Below are positions 4,718-5,406 of a stretch of 5,406 bases of DNA, piece after piece. The stretch is from Deltaproteobacteria bacterium RBG_13_49_15 (lineage in GTDB: Bacteria; Desulfobacterota; Desulfobacteria; Desulfobacterales; UBA2156). Position 1 is the first letter of the stretch. The number at the start of each line of letters is the position of its first letter. The notes below the pieces were generated by a model, which searched no databases, was not told the DNA's origin, and saw nothing but the letters and a program-made list of their open reading frames with translations. The DNA lies in assembly GCA_001797695.1 (NCBI GenBank), contig MGQD01000170.1, positions 1 to 5,406 on the forward strand. Direction: 5' to 3'. The translations under genes were made by a program, and so were the position numbers.

Positions 4718-5082
4718 TACCCTGCGCGTTTGACCTGCCGCCGGTGCGACCGCTTCTTGACCGCTTTTTGTCCGACGATACGCACTTTAGATCAGAAATT
4801 GGCCGAAACACGGCCGTCAATCGGCTCAAAGTCGGCAGGATTTGTCTTTTCTCTTTCCCCGCGACCGCTTTTTGACCGCATAAAAACCGCTTTTTCGCAA
4901 TAAAAAGACCAGAACGACCATAACTCGGTCGCGCATCGACCATTAGTGGCGATTTTTCCCTTCCCGGCGACCGCAAAAAGACCGCAAAAAGACCGCTTTT
5001 TGTCCGAAACTTTTCGGATCGCTTTGTTGTATTCATCTATCCAATCGTTTCATTTCCCGTCCGGATACTGAGGATGTGCGCC
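4718..5082. other. Non-coding, repeat-rich intergenic region
   Basis: I find no convincing gene on either strand here. The minus strand is open through most of it, but the peptide is Arg/Lys/Ser-rich and tracks the DNA repeats. Apart from the 11-bp array, it holds GGCCG AAACA CGGCC (4801-4815), a small hairpin, and GGTCG CGCAT CGACC (4927-4941), another; neither has a T-tract that would make a strong terminator. It separates the winged-helix fragment from the Com-like gene and may contain that gene's promoter. Confidence 0.6.
4748..5007. repeat. Iteron-like array of 11-bp units GACCGC + T5/A5 in three clusters
   Basis: Cluster 1: GACCGCTTCTT (4748) and GACCGCTTTTT (4759), then GTCCGA. Cluster 2: GACCGCTTTTT (4863), GACCGCATAAAAA (4874), CCGCTTTTT (4887) and a looser AATAAAAAGACC (4899-4910). 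Cluster 3: GACCGCAAAAA (4969), GACCGCAAAAA (4980), GACCGCTTTTT (4991), then GTCCGA. The 17-mer GACCGCTTTTTGTCCGA occurs exactly at 4759-4775 and 4991-5007. Units are 11 bp apart, one helical turn, and the A/T tracts are therefore phased, which favours bent DNA. CAAAAAG ACCG CTTTTTG (4985-5002) can also form a hairpin. The 11-bp period is not a multiple of three, so this is not a peptide repeat. Confidence 0.75.
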
Positions 5083-5331
5083 ATGTACGAGTGCCGCTGT
5101 CCCCATGATGGAAAGAAGCTCGCCGAGATCGCCAGGCCGCCCCTGGCCCTGGGTCATTATGACTACCCCTGCGAATGCAGAAGGTGGGTCCGGGGTCAGA
5201 TCATCACGGAGCCGGGAACGAACAGCATCCTTGCCGTTGATTCCTGTCCGTGCGGACGAATCACCAGGAGGGTCATTGGCCACTTGGTGACGATCCAGTG
5301 TTCAAAGTGTAAGGCCTTCGTCAATTTTTAG
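5083..5331 (+). CDS. Small cysteine-rich, probable zinc-ribbon protein (Com-like)
   Basis: An 82-residue protein with eight cysteines in four pairs: CxC at 4/6, CxC at 30/32, CPCG at 55-58 and CSKC at 73-76. The opening CRCPHDGKKLAEI and the ending VTIQCSKCKAFVNF look like the two halves of the zinc finger in Mu Com-like proteins (xxRCxxCxKLL ... IEIxCPRCKxxN), but here about 50 residues with two extra Cys pairs lie between them. Mu Com is a translational activator that binds the mRNA of the phage DNA-modification gene mom, so a nucleic-acid-binding role is possible; a plain zinc ribbon of unknown function is the alternative. The ATG at 5083 is preferred because GAGGA lies eight bases upstream; the ATG at 5074 overlaps that site. 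The frame downstream of the TAG stays open to the window end. Confidence 0.6.
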   Translation: MYECRCPHDGKKLAEIARPPLALGHYDYPCECRRWVRGQIITEPGTNSILAVDSCPCGRITRRVIGHLVTIQCSKCKAFVNF

Positions 5332-5389
5332 AGGCTCAAGAAGCCCACAAATAATTCAGAAGGAGGAGGCTCCGAGGCTCCCGAAGCCC
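5331..5389 (+). repeat. 16-bp imperfect direct repeat after the Com-like gene
   Basis: GAGGCTCAAGAAGCCC (5331-5346) and GAGGCTCCCGAAGCCC (5374-5389) differ at two central bases, 43 bp apart. A further GAGGCTC lies at 5366-5372, directly before the second copy. The first copy begins on the last base of the Com-like stop codon. Within each copy GGCT and AGCC form a short inverted repeat. Confidence 0.65.
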
Positions 5390-5406
5390 ATGCCGCTGCA
5401 GACGCA

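Noticed and set aside
4748..5007. CRISPR-like array
   Set aside because: Units are 11 bp and directly adjacent inside clusters, with no 25-35-bp repeats or uniform spacers and no cas gene.
4748..5007. The GACCGC repeats as a decayed peptide-linker array like those in the Fic gene
   Set aside because: The period is 11, not 12, so successive units change reading frame, and A5 and T5 versions alternate; a DNA-level role fits better.
4203..5036. A 277-codon minus-strand open frame over the winged-helix fragment and the repeat region
   Set aside because: The peptide mirrors the DNA repeats (YSLTYS, KKRSRSG runs), crosses the Fic 3' end and has no domain pattern; it is a by-product of stop-poor repeats.

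Overview
The window is a 5.4 kb accessory region of a bacterial chromosome with roughly balanced base composition. The mix of an AbiE locus, BrnA, a HigBA-type antitoxin, a Fic protein and proteins with short Gly-rich repeats before a winged helix resembles Desulfobacterota or other anaerobic Proteobacteria. That placement is an impression from gene content, not a demonstrated assignment.

Layout. Bases 1-58 hold the last codons of an unrecognised gene, followed by a short 12-bp repeat relic (60-86). An intact cytoplasmic alpha/beta hydrolase follows on the plus strand (88-888). From 860 to about 3111 everything reads on the minus strand and consists of three toxin-antitoxin loci in a row. First is AbiE (abiEi antitoxin intact, abiEii toxin cut off at about half length). 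Second is BrnTA (brnA antitoxin intact, only the last 35 codons of brnT left). Third is a HigBA-like pair (Xre antitoxin intact, only about 20 N-terminal codons of the RelE/HigB-like toxin left). The two toxin scraps are too short to be called as genes, but both read clearly in frame. In all three loci the antitoxin has survived and the toxin has not.

The plus strand resumes at 3310 with a class II Fic protein carrying an intact catalytic motif, an N-terminal inhibitory motif, and a C-terminal winged helix joined by three perfect SDQV repeats (12-bp DNA unit). Fifteen bases later comes a 94-residue open frame. It looks like the tail end of an AlbA/HATPase-type ATP-binding regulator: five degenerate 12-bp GIS/GVN repeats followed by another winged helix. 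Two unrelated proteins thus carry a 12-bp tandem array at the same place, directly before a DNA-binding domain. A 21-bp exact piece of the second array is also found at 66-86.

Bases 4718-5082 appear non-coding and contain an iteron-like array of 11-bp units, GACCGC plus a T5 or A5 tract, in three clusters. The right end holds a small cysteine-rich protein with weak resemblance to phage Mu Com, then a 16-bp imperfect direct repeat and an open frame that runs off the window.

Regulation visible in the sequence: the abiE promoter (perfect -35, 17-bp spacer) has its -10, Shine-Dalgarno and start codon buried in a 35-bp inverted repeat, which suggests autorepression by AbiEi. A perfect 18-bp palindrome lies upstream of the HigBA remnant.
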